Origin: Acidobacteriota bacterium
GTDB lineage: Bacteria; Acidobacteriota; Vicinamibacteria; Vicinamibacterales; UBA2999
DNA: 64,000 nt
Assembly: GCA_016871195.1 (NCBI GenBank)
Contig: VFZN01000002.1
Coordinates: 124,001-188,000 of the forward strand
Direction: 5' to 3'
Shown here: one piece after another, positions 15,169 through 24,181 of the stretch
How the letters are laid out: each line of letters starts with the position of its first letter
How positions within the stretch are numbered: the stretch's first letter is position 1
Position numbers and translations under genes: made by a program
The notes under the pieces: model-generated
What the model saw: the letters and a program-made list of their open reading frames with translations, nothing else
The model's database searches: none
What the model was told of the DNA's origin: nothing

Positions 15169-17250
15169 TCAGAACTGCACGAGCACACCCGCCGATGGCA
15201 CCACAGGAAACAGCGGCTCGGTCGCACCGGTCACCGTCCCGGCCGGCAGTCGCACCGAGTAGCTTTGCGGTCCCAGGTTCCGGCGTCCAAGGGCGTTGAT
15301 GACCTCGGCAAACACGGTGACGCGTCGACCACGCCAGGCGGGCGTCCAGTCGGCCCGCACGTCCACTCGCGAGTAGGCGGGCAACCGGCTCTCGTTGCGG
15401 CGTGTGCCGATGCGCCACTGCGTGGCACTCACCGTATCGAGATAGCCCACGATGGGAAAGTTCGACCCGTAGCGAATCCGTGAGGTGAGGCCGACACCCC
15501 GGCCCGGCTGCACGCGTACAGAGGCATTCACGGTGTGCCGCTGATCAAAGTCCGAGGCAAACGACTCGCCGGTAGTGACATCGTGCAGGGTGGCCGAGGC
15601 CAGTGAGTACGACAGCATCGCCTGCACGTGCGGCGGTCGCAGGTAGCCGAGCGTCGCCGTCGCCCCGTGCGCACGCCCCGTCATGGCATTGAGGCGGAAG
15701 GGCTGCCGCGGCGCAACAAGCGTCGTGCCTACGCGGCGATACTCGGATTGCTCGAGCCGCAGCCGATCGCGCTCGCGGCGCGCGTACCCATCGAGATGCA
15801 GCCGCCAGTGCGTCGCGCCCCGCCACTCGAGGCCGAGGTCGGTCGTTGACGCGCGCTCCGCATCGGGCTGCCGTCCATCAGCAGGCAGGGGCCATGTATC
15901 GTCGAAGCGCGCCAGCTGGTGCTGACGCCCCACGCCGCCACGCACGCGCCAGGCCGTCGCGGGTGCCCACTCGGCCAGCAGGACGGGCGACAGCGCACTG
16001 GTGCCGGTCAGTGATGACCGATCAGCCCGAAGCCCGCCCGTCCACTGCAGGCGCGGCGTCACCTGCCAGCGGTAGTAGGCCCATGTGCCCGCTGCCGTCC
16101 AGGCGCCATCACGATCGAGCGTCACCGTCTCGCCGCGCGTCGAAAAGCTGCGGTCGAGCCGGTCGGCGCGCATCCACTGCTGCTGCGCGCCGACCTCAAG
16201 GCCGTGCGTCGGGGTGAGGGCCACCTGCACTGTCGACCGCACCGTCACGTCGCGATCGTGGCCCTCCTCGCGGGTGCGACCGTCGGGCACGCGGTTCTGG
16301 TAGCGGGCGGCGACCACATAGGCCTGCTGCGTCCAGACGATGCGCCGCCCCGGGGCATAGCGCCACTGCGCCGAGAACACCCCGCTCTGGTTCAGCGCAC
16401 GCACGAGGGAATTGAGCCCGGGCGCGCTGATGCGATCGTCGAGCGCGGCGTCACCGCCGATGGCCAGCAGGCGAAGGCTCTGCGTCGGTGACAGGTCGGC
16501 CGTCAGCATCGCCGTGCCATCGACAAAGCCGAACCGCTCAGTGCGCGACGGATCGACCTGCCCCAGCAGCCAGCCCAAATAACTCTTGCGCGCCGCCACC
16601 ATCCACGAGGCACGGGCCTGGCCATCGGGCCGCACCCGGCCGAGCGGTCCTTCGGCGACTGCAGTCACACCGGACGCACTGAACAGTGCCCGGCCTCTCA
16701 GCCTGTCGCGCGCACCATCGCGCGTCGTGAAGTCGACGCGTGCCCCGAGATAGGCCCCGGCTCGCTGGGGATACGCGCCGGCCATCAGGGCGGCCCCGCC
16801 CAGCACATCGGTGTTGATGAACGCCAGCGACCCGGTGTCGTTGACTCCGCGCACCGTGTGGAACAGCAACGGCGAATCGACACCGTCAATGGCCAGCCCC
16901 AGATGGGTCGGCCCGTGGCCGCGCACGGCAAACTGCGCATTGAAGTCGTCGCCAGCCGCCACCTCTGGCAGTGACTGCACCACCCGCACCGGGTCATCGG
17001 CCAGTACACCCCGCACCGCCTGCAGCAGCGTCGCGTCCATGACGCGCCGCGCGGCCACGCCAGGCTCGGGCACGTCAGTCGCCTGCCCCCGCACCGTCAC
17101 CGCTTCCACATATTGGTCGACCGGCGGCTCGTCTGCCGCAGGTGCCGGATCGGCCGGGCGCTGCTCGGCAGGCGGTCCCTGAGGCGCCCCACTCGGGGTC
17201 ACGGGCACTTGCACCGAGAGCACCGCCACTGCCAGCCACGCTGTCCACAT
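15169..17250 (-). CDS. TonB-dependent receptor
   Basis: A 693-residue outer-membrane receptor. It has a short signal peptide, a Pro/Ala-rich linker (about 18-48), a TonB-box-like stretch V-E-A-V-T-V-R-G (48-55), a plug domain with F-A-V-R-G-H-G and G-A-A-L-M-A-G-A-Y-P-Q-R, and a barrel ending V-L-V-Q-F. Unlike the receptors at 7212 and 56605, it lacks the N-terminal carboxypeptidase-regulatory domain. The substrate is unknown. It diverges from the M24 peptidase gene across only 42 bp, so their promoters must overlap. Confidence 0.9.
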   Translation of the reverse strand: MWTAWLAVAVLSVQVPVTPSGAPQGPPAEQRPADPAPAADEPPVDQYVEAVTVRGQATDVPEPGVAARRVMDATLLQAVRGVLADDPVRVVQSLPEVAAGDDFNAQFAVRGHGPTHLGLAIDGVDSPLLFHTVRGVNDTGSLAFINTDVLGGAALMAGAYPQRAGAYLGARVDFTTRDGARDRLRGRALFSASGVTAVAEGPLGRVRPDGQARASWMVAARKSYLGWLLGQVDPSRTERFGFVDGTAMLTADLSPTQSLRLLAIGGDAALDDRISAPGLNSLVRALNQSGVFSAQWRYAPGRRIVWTQQAYVVAARYQNRVPDGRTREEGHDRDVTVRSTVQVALTPTHGLEVGAQQQWMRADRLDRSFSTRGETVTLDRDGAWTAAGTWAYYRWQVTPRLQWTGGLRADRSSLTGTSALSPVLLAEWAPATAWRVRGGVGRQHQLARFDDTWPLPADGRQPDAERASTTDLGLEWRGATHWRLHLDGYARRERDRLRLEQSEYRRVGTTLVAPRQPFRLNAMTGRAHGATATLGYLRPPHVQAMLSYSLASATLHDVTTGESFASDFDQRHTVNASVRVQPGRGVGLTSRIRYGSNFPIVGYLDTVSATQWRIGTRRNESRLPAYSRVDVRADWTPAWRGRRVTVFAEVINALGRRNLGPQSYSVRLPAGTVTGATEPLFPVVPSAGVLVQF

Positions 17251-17279
17251 GCACCCGGCATCATGCCAGATTCCCGCAG

Positions 17280-17285
17280 TACACT
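17280..17285 (+). promoter_or_regulatory. Candidate -10 (TACACT) for leaderless M24 gene
   Basis: TACACT ends seven bases before the ATG at 17293. The same hexamer at the same distance precedes the amidase gene at 38151, and TACACT also lies nine bases before the starts at 3194 and 10475. Confidence 0.45.
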
Positions 17286-17292
17286 ACCGCCC

Positions 17293-18630
17293 ATGACGAC
17301 ACGCCGACGGTTGCTGAGTCTCTGTGCCGGCCTGCTCATCACCGCCACTGCGCTGCAGGCGCAGGGGCCGGTGACGTTTCCCAATCCCGCGTCACGGGTG
17401 CTGACCCACCGCGAACAGAACGCACTCGTCACGCCCTGGATTTCGCGGCGCTTCGACACGGTGCTGCCGGGCCTGATGAGCCGCACCGGCATCGATATGT
17501 GGATCGTTCCCACACGCGAGTACAACGAAGACCCGGTCTTCCGGTCGATGTCGCCGCTCACCTACTTCGCTTCGCGCCGCCGCACCATCCTCGTGTTCTA
17601 CAACCCCGGGGGTGGCCGGCCCGTCGAGCGCTATTCAATCGGGCGCTTCGACTACGACAAGCTCTACACGATGTACCCGACGACCAATGACGGCCAGCAC
17701 GAGGGCCTGCGCAAGCTGGTCGAGGAAAAGCAGCCGAAGGTCATCGGCATCAACGAGTCGGACGCCTGGAATCACGCCGACGGCATCACCGCCAACGAGA
17801 AGCGCCGGCTGCTCGAGGCACTCGGGCCGGTCTATGCCGCCCGCGTCAAGTCGGCCGAACTGCTGACCGTCGGGTGGCTCGAGGTCAAGATGCCCGAGGA
17901 GCTCGACGCCTACCGGCACGCGATGCAGGTGGCGCACCTGATCATCCGTGAGGCCTTCTCGAACAAGGTCATCACGCCCGGCACCACGACCTCGCAGGAT
18001 GTCGTGTGGTGGATGCGCCAGCGCGTGGCCGAGCTCGGCCTCGAGTCGTGGTTCCAGCCGTCGGTCACCATCTGGCGCAAGGGCGGCAATCTGTCGACCA
18101 TGCAGGGCGTCATTCAGCCCGGCGACATGCTGCACACCGACTTTGGCATCGTCTACATGGGGTTCTCGACCGATACGCAGCACAACGCCTACGTGCTGCG
18201 CCCCGGCGAGACCGACGCCCCGCAGGGTCTCAAGGACGGCCTCGCCAAGGCCAACCGGCTTCAGGACCTGACGATGCAGTTTGCGAAGGTGGGACGGACG
18301 GGCAACCAGGCGCTGCGTGATGCGCTTACGCAGGCCACACGCGAGAGCATCGTGCCCAGCATCTACTGCCACGCCATCGGCTATCACGGGCATGCGGCCG
18401 GTCCGCCGATTGGCATGACCGACTATCAGGAAGGTGTGCCCGTGCGCGGCGACTACGCGTTTCTGCCGAACACCTGGCATTCGATCGAACTCAATGCGAC
18501 GCACGCCGTGCCCGAGTGGGACAACCTCGCCGTGCGGTTCGCGCTCGAGGAAGATGCCGCGATTCTTCCCGATGGATCGTGGGACTGGGTCGACGGACGG
18601 CAGACCGAGTTTTATCTGATCAGGCCCTGA
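17293..18630 (+). CDS. Secreted M24-family metallopeptidase (Xaa-Pro aminopeptidase-like)
   Basis: A 445-residue protein with a signal peptide (1-24, ending L-Q-A-Q), a creatinase/prolidase N-terminal-like domain (about 30-190) and a pita-bread M24 domain. Metal ligands fit the family order: Asp283 (H-T-D-F-G), Asp294 (S-T-D), a His at 365 or 367, Glu399 (S-I-E-L-N) and Glu420. The family removes N-terminal residues before proline using two metal ions, but several secreted members are of unknown substrate. It is paralogous to the enzyme at 40643-42022. The ATG at 17293 precedes the signal peptide and has TACACT seven bases upstream. Confidence 0.88.
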   Translation: MTTRRRLLSLCAGLLITATALQAQGPVTFPNPASRVLTHREQNALVTPWISRRFDTVLPGLMSRTGIDMWIVPTREYNEDPVFRSMSPLTYFASRRRTILVFYNPGGGRPVERYSIGRFDYDKLYTMYPTTNDGQHEGLRKLVEEKQPKVIGINESDAWNHADGITANEKRRLLEALGPVYAARVKSAELLTVGWLEVKMPEELDAYRHAMQVAHLIIREAFSNKVITPGTTTSQDVVWWMRQRVAELGLESWFQPSVTIWRKGGNLSTMQGVIQPGDMLHTDFGIVYMGFSTDTQHNAYVLRPGETDAPQGLKDGLAKANRLQDLTMQFAKVGRTGNQALRDALTQATRESIVPSIYCHAIGYHGHAAGPPIGMTDYQEGVPVRGDYAFLPNTWHSIELNATHAVPEWDNLAVRFALEEDAAILPDGSWDWVDGRQTEFYLIRP

Positions 18631-18720
18631 GGCATCGCGACCTCACGCACAGCGGACGGTCGCGCTCACGCGGGCGCGGCCAGTCGGACGGCGTGGCCTG
18701 CGTGCTGACCGCCGGGAGTC

Positions 18721-18749
18721 GCGGCAGACCGCAGACGGTCCGGGGCCGC
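18721..18749. terminator. Nested hairpin in convergent gap
   Basis: Outer arms GCGGC (18721-18725) and GCCGC (18745-18749) enclose GACCG-CAGA-CGGTC (18727-18740). It lies in the 126-bp gap between the M24 gene and the convergent CcmH-like gene. The rest of the gap (18631-18756) shows nothing else I can name. Confidence 0.25.
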
Positions 18750-18756
18750 TCGCACG

Positions 18757-19245
18757 TCAGTCGAGTGCCGCCAGCTCTTCGTCGATGCGCACAGTCAGAT
18801 CGCCAGATACGGGTGACGACCCCGCCATGGCCTCATGCGGACGCGCGCGCTTCCATCGCCGCAGCATCAACGCCAGCCCGGCGGCCCCGAGCAGTGACCC
18901 CGCAATCGGCACGCCCCACACGACGCGCCCGATGGGCGTGTCTGACGGGTCGGCCAGAATCTGCGGCCCGTACTGCGCCACCAGTTCATTCGCGAGCGAG
19001 TCGCGCGACTCGCCGCGCGCAAGCCGCCCCGCGAGGGTCTGCCGAAGCTCAAACGCCGCCGGCGACGGACAGTCTGCCAGCGTGAGTCCCGGGCAGAAGG
19101 GACTCATCACCTCTCGGAACAGGCGCGCATCCTCACGCGTCTCGCCAGACACCGGCTGCGCGTGCAACGCCGGGGATTGCCCTGCGACCAGCAGAAGCAG
19201 CACCAGTGCCGGCAGGTGCGCGAGCCGTCGGCGCCCGGTGCGCAT
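18757..19245 (-). CDS. CcmH-like cytochrome c biogenesis protein with variant Cys motif
   Basis: A 162-residue protein with a signal/membrane segment (about 8-28), a three-helix CcmH/CycL-type domain and a C-terminal membrane helix (about 105-125), then a basic patch and an acidic tail. The usual L-R-C-x-x-C is replaced by F-C-P-G-L-T-L-A-D-C-P-S, that is Cys-x7-Cys. CcmH family proteins reduce apocytochrome cysteines before haem ligation. No other ccm gene is present, and it ends a copper-chaperone operon, so it may serve an oxidase or the cytochrome encoded at 20371. An in-frame ATG at 19323 would add 26 residues; 19245 gives a normal signal peptide, but neither has a clear ribosome site. 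Confidence 0.75.
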   Translation of the reverse strand: MRTGRRRLAHLPALVLLLLVAGQSPALHAQPVSGETREDARLFREVMSPFCPGLTLADCPSPAAFELRQTLAGRLARGESRDSLANELVAQYGPQILADPSDTPIGRVVWGVPIAGSLLGAAGLALMLRRWKRARPHEAMAGSSPVSGDLTVRIDEELAALD

Positions 19246-19338
19246 CGACCCGCGAGCACGAGTGCGCGCACCCCCGGTGCTGACCAGCCGCGCAAACGTC
19301 GCGATGCAAAACGCGATGGTCATAGGCGGGGCATCCGC

Positions 19339-19938
19339 TCAGGCAGCCGCCAGCAGCTGCCGGATGCTGCGCACAACCGTATCGACATTGGCTTCATAGT
19401 CGATGAGCAGGCGCGTCTGGCCCCTGGCATCGAGGCCGAAGATCGACACGGTGTGCGACATGAGGTAGCCCGCGGCCGTCGGCTCTGACGATCGCTCGAA
19501 ATGTGCTCCGAACTGCCGGGCCACCCTGGCCGTGTCTTCGGGGGTCCCGGTCAGGCCCACCGCATCCACTCCGAAGTAGGTGAGGTGCTCTTTCATGACC
19601 GTCGGCGTGTCGCGTTCCGGATCGATCGAAATGTAAATCGCCTTGACCCGCCCGCGCTCATCGTCGGTCAGCCGCGCATAGGCCGCACTCAGCTTCGACA
19701 AGGTCGTCGGGCACGCGTCGGGACACATCGTGTAGCCGAAGAACACCAGCACGACCTTGCCGCGCAGCGACGCCAGCTCGAACGGCTGCGCATCCTGGTT
19801 GGTCAGCGTGAAGTCGCCGCCAATCGGCAGGATGGGCAGTTCGTCGGCCGCAGCGGCCGGGGGCGCCGCAGGCTCGCTGCGGCACGCGGCCACCAGGGCC
19901 AGCAGCAGCACGCAGGGCAGCAGCAGGGCCTGTCTCAT
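19339..19938 (-). CDS. SCO1/SenC-family copper chaperone lipoprotein
   Basis: A 199-residue protein with a lipobox leader (V-A-A-C, Cys19), an Ala/Pro linker, and a thioredoxin-like SCO domain. It has the copper/redox motif C-P-D-A-C at 72-76 and the third ligand His162 in S-H-T-V. SCO proteins deliver copper to, or reduce the cysteines of, the CuA site of cytochrome oxidase at the outer face of the inner membrane. Its ATG overlaps the stop of the PCu(A)C gene as ATGA, so the two are translationally coupled. That pairing is typical, because PCu(A)C loads copper onto SCO or directly into CuA. A second SCO is encoded at 26574. Confidence 0.93.
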   Translation of the reverse strand: MRQALLLPCVLLLALVAACRSEPAAPPAAAADELPILPIGGDFTLTNQDAQPFELASLRGKVVLVFFGYTMCPDACPTTLSKLSAAYARLTDDERGRVKAIYISIDPERDTPTVMKEHLTYFGVDAVGLTGTPEDTARVARQFGAHFERSSEPTAAGYLMSHTVSIFGLDARGQTRLLIDYEANVDTVVRSIRQLLAAA

Positions 19939-20378
19939 TGCATCATCATCCCTTTTTTCACCGGGGCCTGTGCCTTCACGGTGGCCCCCTTGTCGGTTGT
20001 GAGGGTGAGTTCCACCGTCTCGCCTTCCTTGAGCGGACGCTTGAGGTCGAACAGCATGATGTGCAAGCCACCGGGCTTCAGCTCGACCTTGCCCTTCGCG
20101 GGCACGGTAATGGCCTTCACCGGCGACATCTTCATCATGTCGCCCGCGCGTGTCATCTCGTGCATTTCGACCCGCCCGGCCACCTCGGCTGCAGCGCCCG
20201 TAATCTGCAAGTCGGTGCTGCCCGGGTTCTCGACCACCGCGTAGGCCGCAGTCACGTTGCGGCCCGGCACCGTTTCGCGCACCCACACGCCGCTGACGGT
20301 CACGGTTGACTGGGCCACCGCACCGAGCGGCAGCAGAACAGCCGCACAGGCGGCCACAAACATCCGGCGATTAGTCAT
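19935..20378 (-). CDS. PCu(A)C periplasmic copper chaperone
   Basis: A 147-residue protein with a signal peptide (about 1-23, ending A-V-A-Q) and a cupredoxin-like domain. The copper motif H-x10-M-x21-H-x-M is matched exactly: His73, Met84, His106 and Met108. Such proteins bind Cu(I) and hand it to SCO or to the CuA centre. The C-terminus is Lys/Met-rich (G-M-M-M-Q). GGAG six bases before the ATG at 20378 supports the start, which lies inside the last codons of the cytochrome gene (eight-base overlap). Confidence 0.93.
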   Translation of the reverse strand: MTNRRMFVAACAAVLLPLGAVAQSTVTVSGVWVRETVPGRNVTAAYAVVENPGSTDLQITGAAAEVAGRVEMHEMTRAGDMMKMSPVKAITVPAKGKVELKPGGLHIMLFDLKRPLKEGETVELTLTTDKGATVKAQAPVKKGMMMQ

Positions 20379-20769
20379 GGGAAGCTCCAGGAGAAGACGA
20401 CACGGGGGCAGTACGGAGAGACACCACATAGCGCGCAATCAGGAAGCGCTCGCGGTCGGAGAGATGAAAATACGACTGCATCTGACCACCATCACGCGTC
20501 AGCCCGGTGGCCAGCGTGGTGGCAATCGACGTCGGGTCGCTGCCGTTCTTGAAGGCGTTGGGGTCGCGGAAGTCGCGCGCCGGGGGAGACAGCGTTGAGG
20601 CCAGCGGCCCGTCGCCGCGTCCCTCCCGACCATGGCACGTGCCGCAGCCATTGGCGGCATAGAGACGCGCGCCGGTCAGCAGGTCTTCGGCATCTGTGGC
20701 CTGCGTCGGTCGACCACAGGCCGACACGAGCGTGATGGCCACCGCCATCGTCAGCATCCGCGCGCGCAT
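20371..20769 (-). CDS. Class I cytochrome c lipoprotein
   Basis: A 132-residue protein with a lipobox leader (L-V-S-A-C, Cys18), a haem-binding motif C-G-T-C-H at 42-46 and a probable axial Met97 in G-G-Q-M-Q-S-Y. It is a small, membrane-tethered monohaem c-type electron carrier on the periplasmic side. It begins the copper-chaperone part of the operon and overlaps the PCu(A)C start by eight bases. TACGCT lies six bases upstream of its ATG, so it may also have its own leaderless promoter, independent of the ABC genes 67 bp upstream. Confidence 0.9.
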   Translation of the reverse strand: MRARMLTMAVAITLVSACGRPTQATDAEDLLTGARLYAANGCGTCHGREGRGDGPLASTLSPPARDFRDPNAFKNGSDPTSIATTLATGLTRDGGQMQSYFHLSDRERFLIARYVVSLRTAPVSSSPGASHD

Positions 20770-20775
20770 GCTCAG

Positions 20776-20781
20776 AGCGTA
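20776..20781 (-). promoter_or_regulatory. Candidate -10 (TACGCT) for cytochrome c gene
   Basis: TACGCT on the minus strand ends six bases before the ATG at 20769. It is a weak consensus match (three of six) but has the same position as the other TAnnnT sites in the window. Confidence 0.3.
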
Positions 20782-20835
20782 GCAGGAGCGCCCCGTGGAG
20801 CGTCTGCGGCAAAGTGACGCGGCCCGCCAGGACGC

Positions 20836-22088
20836 TTACGAAGTCGGCGTCAGGTTGCCGGCCACATCGGTGCGGTAGGCCTTGATGGCCGGCAGCAGTC
20901 CGGCCAGAGCCCCCAGCACCACCATGCCGAGCGGCGTGAGCCACAGGGCCTGATCGGGTTTGAAGACCTGCAGTACAACCCCGGTCTGCTCGCGCACAAT
21001 CACGAACGCGACACCGAGAATGACCGCATACACGGCATAGCCCACCAGCGCCCCGAGCGCGGTGATCGTCGTGGCCTCGAGCACGATCGCCGAGGATACC
21101 GTGCGCCGCCGCGCACCCAGCGCACGCAGAATGGCAAACTCGCGCCGCCGCTCGTGCATGGTGTTGTAGAGACTGGCCAGAATCGTACCGGCCGCCACCA
21201 CCACGACAAAGTACGCCACCAGCTCAAGCACCTGGTTGACCCATCCGATTTTCTCGAACAGATCAGCCATCGACCGGCCGATGGGCCAGGCCAGCGTGGC
21301 GCGTGTACCCTGACGGTTGATCGCCTGGTCGAGAAACATGCCGGCCTGCGGATCGGCCAGCTTGAGCATGACGGCACTGACCTCCCGATGCTCGTCGGGT
21401 ATCTCCACGCCCTCCTCGGGGCGATAGTTGCGTCCCGTGCCGCGCAGCACATGCCCGCTCATGCGGAACACGCCCTCGATGGGAATGAACACGAGTCGAT
21501 CGAGTGGACTGTTTGTGGGGGCCAGCACGCCCACGACCGTGTATTCGTCGTCGTGTGCCTTGCCCTCGACATCGGCGAGGCCATGCGAGGGCTCGAGGTG
21601 ATCGCCCGCGCGCACGCCGGTGCGCTGGGCCACGACGCTGCCGACCACCGCCTCTTTCGCATCCGCCGTAAACAGGCGTCCGCCGGACGTCACCGTCAAC
21701 CCGCCTTCCCCCGGGAAGCGCGTGAACAGATCCGTGGTCGTGCCGATGATGCGAAAGCCCTCGTAGCTGTCACCCACGGCATAGGGCACCGCGAGCTCTA
21801 CTCCGGGGTCCTCTTCGACCGACTCGTAGAGCTGCCAGGGAATGTTCCCGGGCGAGGTTTCCAGATGGAAGACCGCATTCAGCACCAGTTGCAGCTGACT
21901 GCCCCGCGCACCCAGCACGGCATCAAACCCCTGCGCCCCACCCGTGAACGCATCGTATGACTGGCGCTTGATCGCGAACACGGCCATGACGAGGCCGCAC
22001 GCCAGCGCCACCGACACGACCGTGACCGACGTCGACAACGCGTGCTGCCGCAGGCTGCGCCGCACGATCAGCATGAGCCCGGGCCGCA

Positions 22089-22089
<1 letters not shown>
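20836..22089 (-). CDS. FtsX/MacB-type ABC transporter permease
   Basis: A 417-residue permease with one N-terminal membrane helix (about 18-40), a large periplasmic domain (about 45-270) and three C-terminal helices, the MacB/LolC type VII ABC topology. The coupling region shows the family motif R-R-R-E-F-A-I-L-R-A-L-G-A. Such machines do not carry substrates through the membrane; they move lipoproteins or drive periplasmic partners. Start codons overlap the ATPase stop as GTGATG; ATG 22089 is used here and GTG 22092 is possible. Being cotranscribed with DUF3299 and just upstream of copper chaperones suggests a metal-related task, which is inference. Confidence 0.9.
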
Positions 22090-22795
<706 letters not shown>

Positions 22796-22799
<4 letters not shown>

Positions 22800-23266
22800 C
22801 GGCCATCCTCGATGTCGGCGCGGTCGGCTTCCAGACGATAGAGACTTGTGACGCGGCCGTTCTTCAGTTCCTCGCCGACCTCGAGCCGCCCCTTGACACT
22901 CATCGCCAGGTGCGTGAACTTGGCGCGCTTGCCGCCCTTCATGCGCACGAGCACCCACTCGTTCATCCGCACGGGGGCCCCGAAGTAGCACATGTCGATG
23001 CTGGCATTCAGCATGAACATCGACACGCCGTCCGGGTTGAGGTCGAGCGGCAGCATGAAGCCCTCGATCGACACCATCGTGCCGCTCAGCGACTTGACCG
23101 CATCGGGAATCTTGTTCTGCAGCGTACGCGGCGTCGGGTCGAAGGGGTCGGGCAGTTCGTATTCGTAGTTGCTCAGCTTGCTGAAGTCGACGCGCTGGTA
23201 CGACTGCGCGCCCACCATCGTGGAAATCAGCAGGGCAAAGATCAGAGTGACGATGCCAGAACGCAT
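22796..23266 (-). CDS. Secreted DUF3299 protein
   Basis: A 156-residue protein with a signal peptide (about 1-20, ending V-G-A-Q) and a DUF3299 domain (about 45-150). The recognisable parts are G-F-M-L-P-L and the conserved cysteine segment with Cys93 in D-M-C-Y-F-G-A-P. The family is periplasmic, of unknown function, and often encoded with LolCDE-like ABC genes in metal-related operons. Here it is the first gene of the ABC/copper chaperone cluster and is coupled by a four-base overlap to the ATPase. A conserved Cys could bind metal. It starts 13 bp after the alpha/beta hydrolase stop and has AAGG four bases before its ATG. Confidence 0.85.
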
Positions 23267-23278
23267 GATGCCTTCACT

Positions 23279-24112
23279 CTAGCGCATCTGGGCGGCGGTG
23301 TTGTGCAGCCAGTCAATGGCGCCGCCGACCACAGTCGGCCCCTCGGGCTCCTGGTGCAGTTCGTGGCGCAGGCCAGGAAAGAGCCGGCGCTCGACGCCCG
23401 GGGCTCCCTCGAGCGGAGCGCTCGCCCGGGCAGGTACCAGACCATCGTCGGAGCCGTGCAGCACCAGCGTCGGCACCCCGAGGCCCTGCGGCAGCAGCGG
23501 CCGCACGCGTCGCTGCTCGCCAACGCCCGCTGCCCCGAAGCGGGCGGTGCTGGTGGTGCCGCACTGCGGATCGCGGGCCACGGCCTCGCCCACCGCCGGG
23601 TCGCGCGACAGCGTCGCAGGGTCGACGTCATTGGGCAGGCGCAACCCGGGCCACACGCGCGCCAGCCACGGGGCCAGCGCCTTCTTCCAGCCGGCAAGAG
23701 TCGAGTCGAAACCCGGGGCCGACAGCACCACCATCGAGGGCCGTGGACGACCAGACAGACAGTACCCCGCCGCAATCAGCCCGCCCATCGAGTGGGCGTA
23801 GAGAGCCACCGGCAGGCCGGCCGCCTGGCGCCGCACCTCGGCCAGGCGATCTTCCAGATCGTCGTGCAGCTGCGACCAGGCCATGACGTCACCTCTGGCT
23901 CCATCAGACCCGCCATTGCCCCGGTGGTCATAGGCGTGCACCGCGATGCCGGCAGCGGTCATCTGGGCGGCCACGGCGGCATAACGACCGCTGTGCTCGC
24001 CGAGCCCATGCACCAGCAGCACATGCAGCCACGGCTGTCCCTCGGGCAGCCACTGGCGCACCAGCAGGTGCAGGCCGTCGCGGGCGGGTACGGTCGTCTC
24101 GGGTCGTGTCAT
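23279..24112 (-). CDS. Alpha/beta hydrolase, monoacylglycerol-lipase-like
   Basis: A 277-residue protein. It carries H-G-L-G-E-H-S-G-R-Y, the nucleophile motif A-H-S-M-G-G, an Asp in H-G-S-D-D-G-L-V-P and a His in L-R-H-E-L-H-Q-E-P, the pattern of the lysophospholipase/monoacylglycerol lipase group (Hydrolase_4). No signal peptide is seen. The ATG at 24112 is preferred to that at 24121 because TAGAAT lies seven bases before it and would overlap the longer start region. It precedes the DUF3299-ABC operon by 13 bp and could be its first gene. It diverges from the sugar dehydrogenase. Confidence 0.85.
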   Translation of the reverse strand: MTRPETTVPARDGLHLLVRQWLPEGQPWLHVLLVHGLGEHSGRYAAVAAQMTAAGIAVHAYDHRGNGGSDGARGDVMAWSQLHDDLEDRLAEVRRQAAGLPVALYAHSMGGLIAAGYCLSGRPRPSMVVLSAPGFDSTLAGWKKALAPWLARVWPGLRLPNDVDPATLSRDPAVGEAVARDPQCGTTSTARFGAAGVGEQRRVRPLLPQGLGVPTLVLHGSDDGLVPARASAPLEGAPGVERRLFPGLRHELHQEPEGPTVVGGAIDWLHNTAAQMR

Positions 24113-24119
24113 GGCCCTC

Positions 24120-24125
24120 ATTCTA
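24120..24125 (-). promoter_or_regulatory. Candidate -10 (TAGAAT) for leaderless hydrolase gene
   Basis: TAGAAT on the minus strand (five of six consensus) ends seven bases before the ATG at 24112. An identical hexamer lies six bases before the start at 56556. Confidence 0.5.
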
Positions 24126-24146
24126 TGCAGCGGCCCTTCCCTGAGT

Positions 24147-24175
24147 TTGACCCACCGTGAGGCGCGACGAATAAT
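24147..24175 (+). promoter_or_regulatory. Sigma-70-type promoter of sugar dehydrogenase gene
   Basis: TTGACC (24147-24152) and AATAAT (24170-24175) are each five-of-six consensus matches with the optimal 17-bp spacer. The -10 ends six bases before the ATG at 24182, so +1 should fall on or beside the start codon. This is the best complete promoter I see in the window, and no Shine-Dalgarno sequence is present. Confidence 0.65.
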
Positions 24176-24181
24176 GAGCCT

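Noticed and set aside
19246-19323. Longer N-terminus for the CcmH-like protein
   Set aside because: The extra 26 residues would bury the signal segment and no ribosome site favours the upstream ATG, although it cannot be excluded.
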